From the NCBI GenBank assembly GCA_038503035.1, contig JAVSML010001088.1, positions 527,196 to 591,195 on the forward strand: 64,000 bases of DNA, given 5' to 3'. Shown in pieces: positions 51,951-63,746 of this stretch. Numbering within the stretch: position 1 is the stretch's first letter; the number at the start of each line of letters is the position of its first letter. The notes under the pieces are model-generated. The model made no database searches, was not told where the DNA came from, and saw nothing but the letters and a program-made list of their open reading frames with translations. The translations under genes and the position numbers were made by a program. The stretch comes from Crocodylus rhombifer (lineage: Eukaryota > Chordata > Crocodylia > Crocodylidae).

Positions 51951-52390
51951 GCTACACCCTCACCCCTGCTCCAGCTAGGGAGTAGAAGGGTGGAGCCAGC
52001 CCTGTTGTGCTGGAGCAGAGAGCACAGTCCAGCCCAGGGCTTCAGATCATCTGAGATGCTGGGGGACAGTGATTTAACTTAAACCAGGAACGAGTCTGGG
52101 ACAGAAGTTCCATGAACTGCTTTGACCTCAATAAGTTAAGTCTGATACAGGGGTGTAGGTTGTAGCCATGTTGGTCTAAGGACATAGGCAGACAAGGTTC
52201 TTTGGGTGAATCTGATATATCTTTTATAAGACCAACTCAAGTCTGATACAATACATTCAATCGGGTTTATCTCAAACCAGCTTTGGCCATTTTGAAACTG
52301 GTTTATGTGCACTGAATTTATGTTCCATTACAGGCTTAAACCCATTTCTGTTCACTTAAATTGGTTTATGTGTAAATTCTATCCCTAGCC
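51950..52390 (+). mobile_element. GGCTAGGGACAG family copy 5, right part, with small insertion
   Basis: GATTTAACTTAAACCAGGAA, CATTCAATCGGGTTTATC and the end AATTCTATCCCTAGCC match the right half of the family. A left end was not located; the GC-rich region before 51950 may be an expanded core. It is interrupted at 52150-52238 by a short retroposon-like insert. Confidence 0.75.
52150..52238. mobile_element. 89-bp retroposon-like insert with 12-bp target duplication
   Basis: The insert starts GGGGTGTAGGTTGTAGCC and ends TTTTATAAGACCAACTC. It is flanked by AAGTCTGATACA on both sides (52138-52149 and 52239-52250); that 12-mer occurs once at this point in the other family copies. Such a duplication indicates LINE-type target-primed insertion. 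The text GCCATGTTGGTCTAAGGACA occurs widely in reptile repeats to my knowledge, but I cannot name the family. Confidence 0.75.
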
Positions 52391-52823
52391 ATGGAAAGTA
52401 GAGAGGTCACTATGGGTCCCTAGTGAAGAAACACCAAGACTGATACAGACAGTAAGAGCTTGTGGTGAAGGCCATGCGGTTGGTACCTGAGCAGGATGCA
52501 GTGAAATGGTTGTTGATCTGGGGCACAGTAAGGTCTAAAGGAATCTGTGTGGACAGAGTAAGGCTCTGTGGACTAAAGTGGGCTGGCCCTGTGGAAAGAG
52601 TGTGGCCAGGGATATAAAGATTCTCTTCCCAAAGGTGATGTTTCTTAAAAGACTGGGCCAGGCCAAGGTAGCCCAGTGATGAAGAGGGTGAAGCAAAGCA
52701 CCTAAAGGTGACCTCTGGTGGTCTGAGGTCCTGAGGGTTTCTAACTTATAATAATTATTGAAAAAGCATGGCAGGAAAGAGCAAGGGAGGTAACCTATTA
52801 AGAAGCCAGAGTGCCTAAATATA

Positions 52824-53100
52824 GAGGTGGGCAACTATTTCAGCTGGAGGGCCACTTAACAAATTTTAGTGAGCTATCAAGGGCTGCACACAAAATCTTT
52901 TAAAGGATATCATTTTAACAAATTACAAATAATAAAACAAATCATATACTAAAAATCAAATATCTACTATAACATATTTTAATTTTATTTCAAAAATAAT
53001 TTTAATCTTTATTTATGTTCTTTTGCATAGAGTATATAGAGGCGACTGTATACTAGCTCAAAGTCTTACTCTTGTATATTGTGTGAGGGAGGTGTGGGGT
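52824..53100. mobile_element. Possible hAT-like element left end
   Basis: AGAGGTGGGCAACTATTTC followed by GGAGGGCCACTTAAC and GGGCTGCACAC is a familiar hAT-type terminal wording (GTGGGCAA...GGGCCGC). AT-rich sequence follows up to the TG repeat. The other end is not found. Confidence 0.4.
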
Positions 53101-53106
53101 GCATGC

Positions 53107-53191
53107 TTGTGTGTGTGTGTGTGTGTGTGTGCATGCATGTGTGTGCATGTGTATGTATGTGCATTTGTGTTGGGGGGGGGGGGGGGGGGGG
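53107..53191. repeat. (TG)n microsatellite followed by a ~20-bp poly-G run
   Basis: TG repeats with GCATG interruptions from 53107, ending in about 20 consecutive G at 53172-53191. Confidence 0.95.
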
Positions 53192-53959
53192 ACTGTCCAC
53201 ATGCTAGGCACTGGGAGCTAGCTGGGGTTGGGAGAGGGAGGGAGGATAGGCAGGGGGCATGTGAAACAGAGCTTGCCTGGGCAGGAACAGGTGCAGGTCT
53301 GGTGTCCCCTCCATCCAACCTGTGGCTGCCCCAAGGTGCTCTGCATGGGGTCAAGTCCCACCCATTCCCACCGGAGGCAGCCCACACTACACTTTCACCC
53401 ATGCCCGCTGATGGTCCCAGCCCCACCAGTGTGCACACCTTCCTGGTCTGTGTCTTCCTCAACCCCTCTCAATGCTGCCTCTATCTCATTCCCCTCTCAA
53501 GTTTGCTCACATTCTCCATCGCCTACTACCTTTGACTCTTTGTAAGGCCTCCATCAGGAGGGTGGTTTCTCACTGCTGTGAGAATCCCATTATCTCGGGT
53601 GAGAGAGGTGAACCCTGCAATTCAAAGACCAGCTACTACAAAGTATTTCAACCAACACCTACAGGATGGCTTCACAGGGTCTCAAACCGAGAAGACTGCT
53701 TCACTACATCTCAAAATCAGAAGACTGCTTTTGTAAAGCAAACAAGATCACCATTACATGATGGAAACTAAGATGTTCCCCAGCTCAGTCTCTGGGCCAC
53801 TCTTCCAGAAAATGTGGGATTTAAGATTCCATGAATGTGTGCTCACATCGTTTTGGGCCCCACTTTTTTTTAGAGCTATTTGTATTTTGTGCAGTACTCT
53901 TGTGGCCACTCACTGGTATTTCATGCCCTGTGGTAGAACTCTTCAAGAGCAGAGCAGTC

Positions 53960-54035
53960 TGAAGACAGATTTGAACCACTGATCTCACATTGAAGTTCAA
54001 GTCTCACCTAACCAAGCTACACAGGCTCCAATAGA
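53960..54035 (-). mobile_element. tRNA-like pseudogene or SINE head
   Basis: Minus strand: GGAGCCTGTGTAGCTTGGTT, AGGTGAGACTTGAACTTC, then GATCAGTGGTTCAAATCTG. The A box (TAGCTTGGTTAGG) and B box (GGTTCAAATC) are spaced as in a tRNA, but the acceptor stem does not close. Probably a SINE head rather than a working tRNA gene. Confidence 0.5.
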
Positions 54036-54366
54036 TCAGAAGTTTAGCATGATTATCCAAAGAGGTATACACAAAATAGGCTATCATTCAATAATAATAT
54101 ATATTTCTTAAACTCTGGTCTCTCTCCATGCTCTAGGCATGCTCAGAATATAGTAACACATTACAAAAATACAATAAAATAACTGAAAAAAATCCCTCTA
54201 GTCAATACTAAAAGCTAGAAAAAAATGTAGACAAGGAACAATAATACACAAAGCAAAGGAAGGAAGAATGTTTTACATATGAGGTCTGACTAGTTGTGAT
54301 TAAAAAATCCTTATTATTATTGCTGATATTATCAAGATAATTAGTAAAATGAACTCATTTTATTAT

Positions 54367-56123
54367 TGTAACAAGGAGCTGGGAACTCCTGTTACTTTAA
54401 GGAGAGAAATGGTAGATGGACAGCAGAGCAGGAGTTAGCAACAAGAGGGAAGGTAGTAAAGAAACACTGCTGCCTAGTCAGGGAGCTGCCTATTAGTGAA
54501 GGGGCATACCTCAGGGGAACTCTGCCTAGGGTGAGCTGGCTGTAAAGGGAAAGGCTAGATTTCATAGACATTAGGGCTGGAAGGGACCTCAGAAGATCGA
54601 GTCCAGCCTCCCGCCGGAAGGGCAGGAAGTCAGCTGGGGTCATATGATCCCAGCAAGATAAGCATCCAGTTTAGTCTTGAAGGTGTTCAGTGTAGGTGCT
54701 TGAACCATCTCCGACAGCAGGCTGTTCCGGACCTTGGGGGCTCGGACAGTAAAGAAATTCTTCCTTATGTCCAGCCTGAAATGGTCTTGTAGTAGTTTAT
54801 GACTGTTTGACTTTGTCATCCCTTGGGGCGCTCTGGTGAACAAATGTTCCCCCAGATCCTGGTGGTCCCCCCTGATAAACTTATAAGTGGCCATCAAATC
54901 ACCTAAGTTATGGCTGCCTATGACAGAGCTAGCTGGTAGGCAATTGGACAGCAGGGCTGCTGCTAGAGTAGCAGTCATAAGCCACCACGGCAACCAGCCC
55001 TCAGCTCTAAGAAGAAACCCCTGTGGGGCTGGAGTGCCACCTCCCCAGAAGCATAAAAACGTAGGGCCTGAGCCAGGCCAGCAAGTTGCAGAGTGAAGAG
55101 CTCCCAGCAGTAGACTGCAGAAAGGGGCTCTGCTGGCTCTTGGTATACCTTAAGGATGCAAGTAATGCACTAAAGTCCTCCTACCAGGAGGATATAAACC
55201 AGGGCAAGGGGAAGTCTTGCTGATCTGACAGTAAGCTACTGTTGATGGCTGGACCCAGCATAGGTTTAGTCTGTGTTATAGCTAGTGGGCTTGGGAGTCT
55301 TTAGTTACAGTCAGCGTACTCCTTCATTGCAGTTTAGACTAGCAGTTTGGGTTTGAGACTATCAGGGGTTGGCTGAGGTCCCAATAGTGCCAGAGGGCAC
55401 AAGAGTGTCTTAAGGCCACCAAAAGCTTAGGGGGCTCAGGACATGGAATAGGCTTGAGACCCAAATCAGGTTACAGCCTAGAGAGAGATAGTAGCCTAGT
55501 GTAGGCTGGAACCAAGTGGAGCCCAGGGGGCCAAGACACAGCCAAAGTAGGCTTAGTGCCTAGAGCAGGGCATAGACAAGGCCAGGTGTCTAGACAGAGT
55601 CAAAGTGGGCTCACTGCCCAAAGCAGGGCTGAGACAGGGCCAGGGGACCCAGGACCAAAGTACTGAGATAAGAGCTGGAGCTCAGAAGCCAGGCCCAGCA
55701 CAGTGGGCATTGACTAGCAGGGCCAGCTAGAGAAAAGGGGCTGAGGCTGAGAAGGCCACAGTCCTAACAAGAGAGTGATGATACACTGACACCTGCAAGG
55801 CATGGGCACTGCTGTAGGGGGTGGTCAGAGGCCAAGAAATGCCTTAAGGCTATAGGTGCCCTTGGGGGCAAGGGCAGGGCAACAAGGCCCACTTAGCATG
55901 AAAGCAGGGTCAAGACTGGTGGAGTCTGGGAGAAACCTGTTGACTCTCAGGAAAATGTCGTCTTACTTTAACCCTACCATTAAGCAGCCTCGCTTCTGAT
56001 CAATTAAATATAGTAAGGTATGGAATATGAGTCAGAAGGGAGGGTTCTAGAGCTGGAGCAGGGCAAAGGTTATGTGGTCAACAGAGAGCATCATGGCTTC
56101 CCCTGGAGCCTAAACTTGCTACA
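54367..56123 (+). mobile_element. Solo LTR element D with nested CR1
   Basis: Starts TGTAACAAGGAGC and ends CTTGCTACA, whose reverse complement (TGTAGCAAG) mirrors the start. It is flanked by a perfect 5-bp repeat ATTAT (54362-54366 and 56124-56128). GTAAC-AGGAG near the start pairs with CTCCT-GTTAC, followed by CTTTAAG as in element A. A TATA-like GATATAAACC is at 55191-55200. The CR1 at 54560-54905 is inserted in it. No gag/pol frame. Orientation is inferred from the TATA and the start hairpin. Confidence 0.75.
54560..54905 (-). mobile_element. CR1 LINE 3' fragment nested in a solo LTR
   Basis: The minus strand encodes GDLMATYKFIRGDHQDLGE, FRLDIRKNFFTVRAPKV and MVQAPTLNTFKTKLDAYLAG, the CR1 ORF2 C-terminus. 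The 3' tail (TTCATAGACATTAGGGCTGG) is at the left edge. It belongs to a different subfamily from the 6901-8395 copy. It sits inside the LTR element 54367-56123, so it inserted after that LTR. Confidence 0.88.
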
Positions 56124-56230
56124 ATTATTTTATCATTATCTTAAAGAAGGGAAGATGAACCCATAACTATGCTTATGCAATAGTCCCCTATCTCCTCACT
56201 AGGAAGGTCAATGAACGAGGTTCATCTGAT

Positions 56231-57039
56231 GCCCGCTCTACACATTACAGGTATCCTTCAATTAACTGGTTAATTACACAATTACCTTGTGACCAGCTAC
56301 ATGTGCAAAGAAGCTATCCATAAAAAGCTCCAACCAACTACAAAGTTAGACATCAAAAATCTGTAGTTGCTTTACAGCTGGTTGCTATTCAGCTTTAATT
56401 TGCATGTATAGCAGGGTTTCCCCAGCAGCTAGGAGCCCTGTCAGTCTCCCAGCTGCAGGGATGCACTATGTCCAGGTGGGGCTGGGAGTCCTGAAACTAT
56501 GGGGCCTCTCAGCCTGAGCAGCTGCCAACTCTGGGTCCTGGTAGCATGGGGACCTAGAGTCCTGCACCTGTGGACAGTGGGTGCCAGGACCCAGGTAGGA
56601 CCTGGGAGCTGGGTGGTGTGGCTGCCCTCCCTTGGGGTATATAAAACCCCTAGAGCTGGGAGATCACAGCTGCCATGATCTCCCAGGCTTGTAGGTGCAT
56701 GAAACCTCTGGGGCTGAGGAATCATAGCTGTTGTGATCTCCCAGGATAGCAGGTGTGTAAAAACCCCTGGGCTGGGAGATGGCAATGGCTGCAATCCCCC
56801 AGACTCAGGGACAGAGCCCCCTTGTGGAGAGCACCCCTCAAATGAAGGCGCTCTCCACCGCAGTAGCTTGCTTTTTGCTGGTGCAGGGGGAGCCCAAGAT
56901 TGTCAAGCACAAGCAATGAGGCACAATGGGATCTAATGTACGTTCGCACAGTCACAATTCCTGCAGGCCATGCAGGTGTGACATGATAGGAGGCGCAATT
57001 GTGGATCATGGCTCCTTTACCTGCCCATGTAGAGGGGCC
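56231..57039. mobile_element. Inverted-repeat DNA element (family 2), near-complete copy
   Basis: Left end GCCCGCTCTACACATTACAG and inverted right end GGCCCCTCTACATGGGCAGG (9 of the first 11 identical). CTGAT precedes the left end and follows the right end, a possible short target duplication. The left ~220 bp matches, inverted, the sequence at 1-258; the right ~140 bp matches, inverted, 57689-57835. Confidence 0.65.
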
Positions 57040-57688
57040 CTGATACTGAGCAAGTAACTTCATGAGCTTCTAGCAATAGTTAGTGGCTGACTTTGGTGGA
57101 CCAGCCTGGACAATGTGATATGACACTTAGTGTAGCACACATCTATGATTCTTAGATTGTCAAAATCCTGGTGCATAATGTACAGTTGTACATTGTACAG
57201 ACAGACAAGGAGGCCTGGCAGAAAGTAATAAATGTTTGTTATTAATATATAAGCTCAGCAGTTATGTTGCAGACTTTCTAGATGATAGGTACATTGTATT
57301 TCTGAGGAGATTTAAATCTTCTGTACTCCACTAGAAATCTTGGGTCCAGAGAAAACTATTTGTTAGAATGATTGTTTATATGACAGCATTTGAAGTCTCT
57401 AAGTACTTTTTTTTTTCTAAAATAGAATGTGCTTCAGAAACAATAAACTTCTCAAGCAAGATTCTTAAAAAGACCTTGCAGTGTAGCAAACTGCTAAACA
57501 CATACTAGGAGATACTTGCACATTACTAGGATTTGACAACTAACTCCGCTGACAGTCCACTTTCTCTTCGTTGATTAATACTTATATGCATGAAAACAAC
57601 AAAGAGCAGTGGATCTGGATAGCTTCTGACATCAGATAATGCAGCCTCCCAGGACATGCTACTGCAATGCAACAAAGAAACTGTGTTA

Positions 57689-57835
57689 GGCCCCCTACAC
57701 TTGTTCAGGTAAAGACACAATGGGATCAGAAGTGTGATCCATGTAATCATGCCTCCTTGTATGCCACACATGCATAGCAGGAGGCATGACTGTTGACCAC
57801 ACATTTGATCCTATCACACCTTATTGCTGGTACTA
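57689..57835. mobile_element. Family 2 element end fragment
   Basis: GGCCCCCTACACTTGTTCAG, then AATGATCC-like words and GAGGCATGA repeats resemble the inverted right end of the 56231-57039 element (GGCCCCTCTACATGGGCAGG, ATGATCCACAATT). It lies ~650 bp right of that copy. Confidence 0.55.
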
Positions 57836-57982
57836 GATGAGTTTGACATTCCTCATCTAGCTGAAAATCCCACATCACCTTTACATTTGTAGTCATATTA
57901 GTAAGGTAAAAAGTACAAGCAGTGTAGTTCTAAAGTAAGGAATGAAATGAAAGCAAATATTCAAATGTTTGGGATTACTAAA

Positions 57983-58210
57983 AGGATGCGTCTAGACTAG
58001 GAAGATAGGTTATATTCTACCACAAATTTCACTACATTATTTCACCAAATGTATACAAAAGCAAGATGTTTACAGTACCAATCCTAATCTCCCAGCATCA
58101 CTGCTGCTGTCTACACTAGGTACTTAGCTGTGTTTAAAAATATGGCAATTAACGTGTTAGCTAACACACATTAAAACACAACCTATTTTCCCTAGTCTAG
58201 ACAAGCCCTA
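57983..58210. mobile_element. Miniature inverted-repeat transposon (~225 bp)
   Basis: Left AGGATGCGTCTAGACTAGG and inverted right AGGGCTTGTCTAGACTAGG are nearly identical. TAA lies beside both ends, a possible 3-bp target duplication as in PIF/Harbinger elements. No coding content. Confidence 0.7.
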
Positions 58211-58550
58211 ATGAGACATGATGTTTTCCAGTTGAACAATAAACCATATGGAAATGTTTTTTTCATAAACTACATAATTAGGATTTCTGAACAAATGCTT
58301 GATTAAAATAATGAATGTATTTACCCATAACATTCAGAGACACAGAAAGATCTTTGCCTGTATCTAATGATGATTTTAAAAAAGGAACTGCAAATAGTTT
58401 TTCAAACAGGCAACTGCAAGTTAAGCACAGGTGTATCTATATACTTTCAGATATCTATTTGAACTTTCTCTCTAATCAGTATTTAAAGCTTGCAAACTAA
58501 TATATCCACTTCAGTAGAATTAACTGCCTAATCATAATAGCACCCTTAAG

Positions 58551-59330
58551 CTAAGTACAGTAAAAAAGTCTGAGGCTGAATTGATTCAGTCTTTGCAGGT
58601 TAGTCTAAGCTGCAAAGATTGAACCAATAAGCAAATAAACAGATGTTAACTTTTGGTTCAAGAAATGCAGCCATATCCCTTCAGTGGCTCAAGCCAGAAG
58701 CCAGGGGGCACTACAGCAAGGCTCTCTGCCATGTAGCCAGCATGGGCTGTGTTCACTTTCTCTTCCTGCTGGCCCCAAGGTCTCTGGGTTTTTCATTCCA
58801 GAGTCACAGCAGCAAGACTCTGCAGGGTTGTTCACCACTCCCCCTTCCTGCTTCTGGGTGCCTCTGGGATTTTTAATCCACAGTTCCAGCCAGCACTAAG
58901 TACACCAGTAGGGCAGCTCCATACTTGGGGAAAAGGAAAGTTTAACTCCTCTCCCTGGTCCCAGACCCCAGTAGGGGTTTGCCTGGGAGGGCCAGTGAGC
59001 CAGTCCTCACTGCTCCAGCTACAGAGCAGCGGGGTGGGGCTAACCCTGTTCTCTGGAGCAGGCAGCACAGCCCAGTCCAGGGCTGCAAGGCATGCTGGGA
59101 TGCTGGGGGACTCTGATTTAACTTGAACCAGGAAGGGATCGGAGACAGAAGTTTCATAAAGCAGTTTGATCCAAATCAGTTAAGTCTGATACTACATTTG
59201 AACAGGTTTATCTTAAACCAGTTTCAGCCATTTTGAAACTGGTTTGTGTGCACTGAATTTCTATTCTGTTACTAGTTTAAACCAGTTTCTGATCACTTAA
59301 ACTGTTTTTTGTACAACTTCTGTCCCTAGC
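58551..59330 (+). mobile_element. GGCTAGGGACAG family copy 6, near full length
   Basis: Left CTAAGTACAG then GTCTGAGGCTGAATTGATTC; right end TTCTGTCCCTAGC. CCTTAA occurs just outside both ends and may be a target duplication remnant. The GC-rich core is like copy 5 (CAGCACAGCCCAGTCCAGG). Frames at 58643-59157 are inside it. Confidence 0.82.
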
Positions 59331-59816
59331 CTTAAAATTTAAGAAACTGTTATAAAAACCTGATTTTTTTTACCTTCAAGTTCACTTGTTGGTTACCACC
59401 AAGGCTATTATACATTTACAAAGAGATAACGTTGAGAAAAGTTTTATAATTTTAGCTGTGTGCTGGGGGGGAAAAAAACCACAAACAAATCCACTCGCCC
59501 TACCCCCTCCCACCCACACACCACCCTAATTTTGTCTCTTTATTTAAAGATTTCTACAAAGACGAGATTTTCAAAGATTATATACCTATGTCTTTCCTTT
59601 CCTTCTGACTTTCCTCCAAATCCTTATCTCTTTTTCTGTCAATATTCTACAGATTTTGAATGTTCTTTTTTATCCCTAGGAAAAGCTAAATGAATCAGCC
59701 CATGCACGCACACAACCGTCCCACTGACATCAAAATCAATGACTTGATATCAAAAACCATGTATTCTCTCCAAAACGGTTGTATTCTCTTATTCATGATC
59801 TAATACCACCACATAC

Positions 59817-60726
59817 TGTATTTACTTGAATCCAAAGCAAGAACTGGATCTATATCTGTAACAGAAGAGAAGTTTAGCACACAAAACCAGTCATTTTTCC
59901 CCATTTAACATGAGGGGGAAAGCCCCAAATCTTGGATTCAAGTACAAGTGTGGGGGGACAGGGAAGAGGGGACAAGCAGTTGCTGCAGCTCCAACTATAT
60001 GACAGCCTGGACTTGGGGTAGAATTGGAGCCAGAGCTGCTGCCCCTCCCACTGCTACTGCCTCCCCTGCTGTCTGCCCCCTCTCCCCTAAGCAGCTCTAG
60101 TCCTGCTCCAGTCTGGGGCACAGAACAAATGCTGGCTCTGGCCCCCACCAAGCCATGCAGCAGCAGCAGTGGCTGGAGCTACTGCTACTGCAACCATTGT
60201 TCATGGCTAGGCAGAGATTGCAACAACCAGATCCACTGTGCCCAAGGCTGGAGCAGGACCAAAGTCAGGGTCAGGGGGTAAGCAGTACCGGGGAGGGGAA
60301 CAGGAACAGGCAGCAGGACAGGCAGGAGCAGAGGCCAGGCGGTGGGGAGGAGGCAGGTAGGAGGGGGAGAATGTTGGGTGGATAGGTGCCAGGGGTTTAG
60401 GCATGGGGGGGCAAATAGCAAGGGGCAGGCACCATGGGGGACTGGCAGCTGCTGGGGTGTTTGGATGCCAGGGATAAATGGTGGAGAGCAACAGGCAGGA
60501 GGAGGCAAGGCACAGGGGTCAAGCCACTTCACTCTGCCACTGGAAGCCCCCCATCACCACTTTCCCTGCTGCAGCAGTTGGGAAGATGAATTTAAGACAG
60601 CCCTCCAATAATTATATTCCTTACATGGAAAATTATAACAAATTTTTACATTTCCCATGTATAATGTCTTAGTATGTAAGGGGGGGTTGTCATAAATTTA
60701 AGTCATCCCAGATTCAGGCAAATGCA
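59817..60726. mobile_element. Non-autonomous DNA transposon with TGTATTTACTTGAATC ends
   Basis: Left end TGTATTTACTTGAATC and inverted right end TGCATTTGCCTGAATC agree at 12-13 of 16. The core (59930-60600) is GC-rich with CTGCTGC-type runs that create long chance frames. No target duplication could be fixed. 59860-59893 resembles the interior of the GGCTAGGGACAG family, suggesting nesting. Confidence 0.6.
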
Positions 60727-61419
60727 ACAGTTTTGGTAATGAGTATTTTTTATATACCATTCTTTTAATTTTGTTTTAAGCAACAAGTATTTCTTTCTTG
60801 CAAAGTAGTCTTTCTAGATGTTTTAATATATATATAGGTCTTGTTTACCTTTGTGAAAAAGATTTGTATAATCTAGGCAACTAATACCAAATTACGTGCA
60901 AACTACTAAAAATGTTCATGTTAAAAGGAACACACAGTTATCCTATCTATTATAGGTAGGGCTGGTCAAAGCTCCCTCCGATTACAGCTGCCTGGCAAGT
61001 CCCCTTAAAAGCAACTACTTTTCAGTTGCCTATAACTTGGCCAAAATTTAACTGTTCTAGTTGAATTTTTTTATGCTAGCATGTCTGTATGAGGTTAATT
61101 TATTTCTTTATTTCTGTTTTAATTTCAGTCACAGCAGTTAATTTGCTTCTGAAAAAGGTAACAAGCTTTGGGTTTTTTTTCAAAAATATACAGTTGTGAT
61201 GACCTTTTCTTTGAAAACTTCTACTGCCTTCATGTTTTGGAAATAAACTTGAAATTTGACAAAGGAGTGAACTTTGTTTCAAAGATGAGCCATCTATCCT
61301 TGTGTAAATCGGCCTCAATGGGTGCATCAACAAGTTCATTAATGCATTTTTGCTAATACAAGGTACTAGATAAAGTAAAGGCAAAGTTTTTTGTGATGGG
61401 TAATGCACAGCAAACTACT

Positions 61420-61512
61420 TCTACTATGCATTAGGATGGTTTTTACTGTGATGTACTAATGAACAGTAGAACTGTCCATTGCACATTAAGGTATCTCATG
61501 TAGATGCACCCA
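61420..61512. repeat. Repeat fragment with GTAGATGCACCCA end
   Basis: Ends CATGTAGATGCACCCAG, like 11525-11540 (CGTGTAGATGCACCCA), preceded by GTGATGTACTAATG and GCACATTAAGG words. Short fragment; family unknown. Confidence 0.4.
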
Positions 61513-61650
61513 GTTAGTAGCAACTTGGAATTTAGCAGCTAAATTTTATCAAGATTCTGTCACCATTGAACAAGGTACAGCTGAGAGACTGCACTTTGCT
61601 TTCCTAGCAATTGCAACTCTGAGCTGCTTCAGGCTTTTCTGGGTCTGAAA

Positions 61651-61895
61651 GACTAGGTACGGACATTCAAAAATCCTGAGGCAGAATTGATCCAAGTTAC
61701 GTGGATTTCTGTAAGCAGAGTAGTTTTGATTGGTAGTGAATATAAAACACTTTTGCCCTTTGTTGGGTAGGGGCAGAGGGCAAATTTTAGACCAGGTTCT
61801 GTCATTTTTAAACCAGTCTATGTATGTCAAACTTGTGTTCCGTTACAGATATAGATTGGTTTCTAATCACATATACCAGTAAAAGTGTAATGACT
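61651..61895 (+). mobile_element. GGCTAGGGACAG family copy 7, internally deleted
   Basis: Left GACTAGGTACGGACATTC, AAAAATCCTGAGGCAGAATTG; right half TTTTTAAACCAGTCTATG and CCGTTACAGATATAGATTGG. The core is largely missing (~245 bp total). Confidence 0.7.
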
Positions 61896-63746
61896 ATCTT
61901 GCCAGACTGAACACTTTTTTCTCCCATGCACTTAGTGATCCTATGTTGGGTTCAGGTGACGTGGAAGAGGAATCTGTTTTACTGGAATACAGGCAAGCTG
62001 GAACACATGACGATCTCTAATTACATGCTCATATATTACTTTCTTCATTGGACCTCTGCCTCACTCAGTAAAAAGAATAAATGAATGAGTAACTATCCAA
62101 TATTTTGTTATCTTCACTGGTTAGTGTGTCACAATAAGCCTCTTTTACTGCAAGCTTTATAAGCCCTGCTCTAAAGACAAAATTATTAACATATTTATGG
62201 GATTTTTCTGTGGTGCTCATAACTGGGTGTTACACAAACACATATTTTTTCAACAGCCATGTGAAATGAAACGACGGCATGATAGGAAAGCAATGCACAG
62301 TGAGATTACAATCAAAACCATGAAAAAATGTTGGGTGCCCAATTTGGAAAGACAGTGCATTACACGGATGCAGCTGAACACTGTAATTGGCTGATTAAGT
62401 AGTGTTTCTTCATAAAATCCAATATGACAATTAGAAATAAAAATAGTTCTGAAAGAAAACTGAATACATTCATCATTATGGAAGAAAAATTCTCTTGAAG
62501 GTTCCAATGAAAGCTTAATATCCGATGAGTGATTTCCCTTCCAAAGAAAACTGAAAATAGGATTTTTTTTTCCTTTAGCCATCTCACATTTTTACTCTCA
62601 TTATGTTAAGAATTCAATATAATGTAATGGAACTGTATGTCTCCAAAGGCAAATTCTGGATTTTTGGAGGGAATGGTATATCAGCACAAAATTTTATATT
62701 TTAAATAAGTCACACTTTAATACCTTTTTTCATTTCGTTCGATGTGATTATGCTTGCAATTTGCCCAATGGATATATTTTTAACTTTAAAATAACCTGTG
62801 AGTTTTAATGTATTCCCTGTTTGACATAACAAAACTGTAAAACTCCTACAACTTTCTACTTTTTTGATATTATACAAGAACCCTATAATTTTACATGCCA
62901 AAAAAGACAGAGCACCTGAGAATTAATGCCTATTCAAATTTATAGAACAGCATTCAGAGATGCATTATGCTTTCCTAGAAGAACTAAAGGTCAAAATGTA
63001 TGAGAAAACAAAAATGATTTCCAATAAACTTACTGAAATGTTTTTCTGATTGCACATCCTATTGCAAAATCTTCTTAAAACCATTATCAGTATTCACATT
63101 GGACCTGTCAAGGTGTAGGTATTTCAAGCACTAATATTTTCTTTTAGTTTAATGAATCTGAATATTTGACAACACAAAATTAGTCTCTGGGCAATAAAAA
63201 GTGAGATTTTAAAAAAATACATTGTTTCCTTTTCTTATTATATGGGTTCATTCCATCTGTGCTGTAGAACACCGTGTAAGCTCCCTGACTTATTTAAGCA
63301 GTGTGTTCAAGTTGAACTAAAGGGCATGTTTTTAAGTGATAGCATCAAAATTCTAATAGATTGTATACATTTTATATAACAACGTTTTGAAATTTTCCAA
63401 AGGAGCACTAACAAAAGTGGGAGGAACAAACTTAAGGATGGCTGTACCACCTCTAGGGTAGCAACAAATTTAAACACAGCATGTAGGTGAACCATGTTTT
63501 CCCCTGCTTTTAGGAAAAGAATGACACACTAACTGGTGATAAACAGGCCCAAGAGAGCTAACAAAAAGATTATAAATAACTTGAGGGCATCAGAATCATG
63601 TCATGAAGCATTTGAGAAGAAAGATGTTTCCAGCTTTTCTGTGCTTACTGTTTTACAGCAAAATAGTTAAAAGATAAATGGTGGTACAGTCAAATACACC
63701 TAAGAAACACATTAAAGAAGGAAAAAAGATAACAGGCCTACCTAGA

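Noticed and set aside
53960..54035. Functional tRNA gene
   Set aside because: A and B boxes are visible, but the acceptor stem does not pair and the T arm is imperfect; a SINE head is more likely.
59891..60611. Gln/Leu/Pro-rich frames suggesting a coding exon
   Set aside because: Produced by CTGCTGC-type runs in the core of a DNA transposon; no homologue recognised and no splice sites in a sensible frame.
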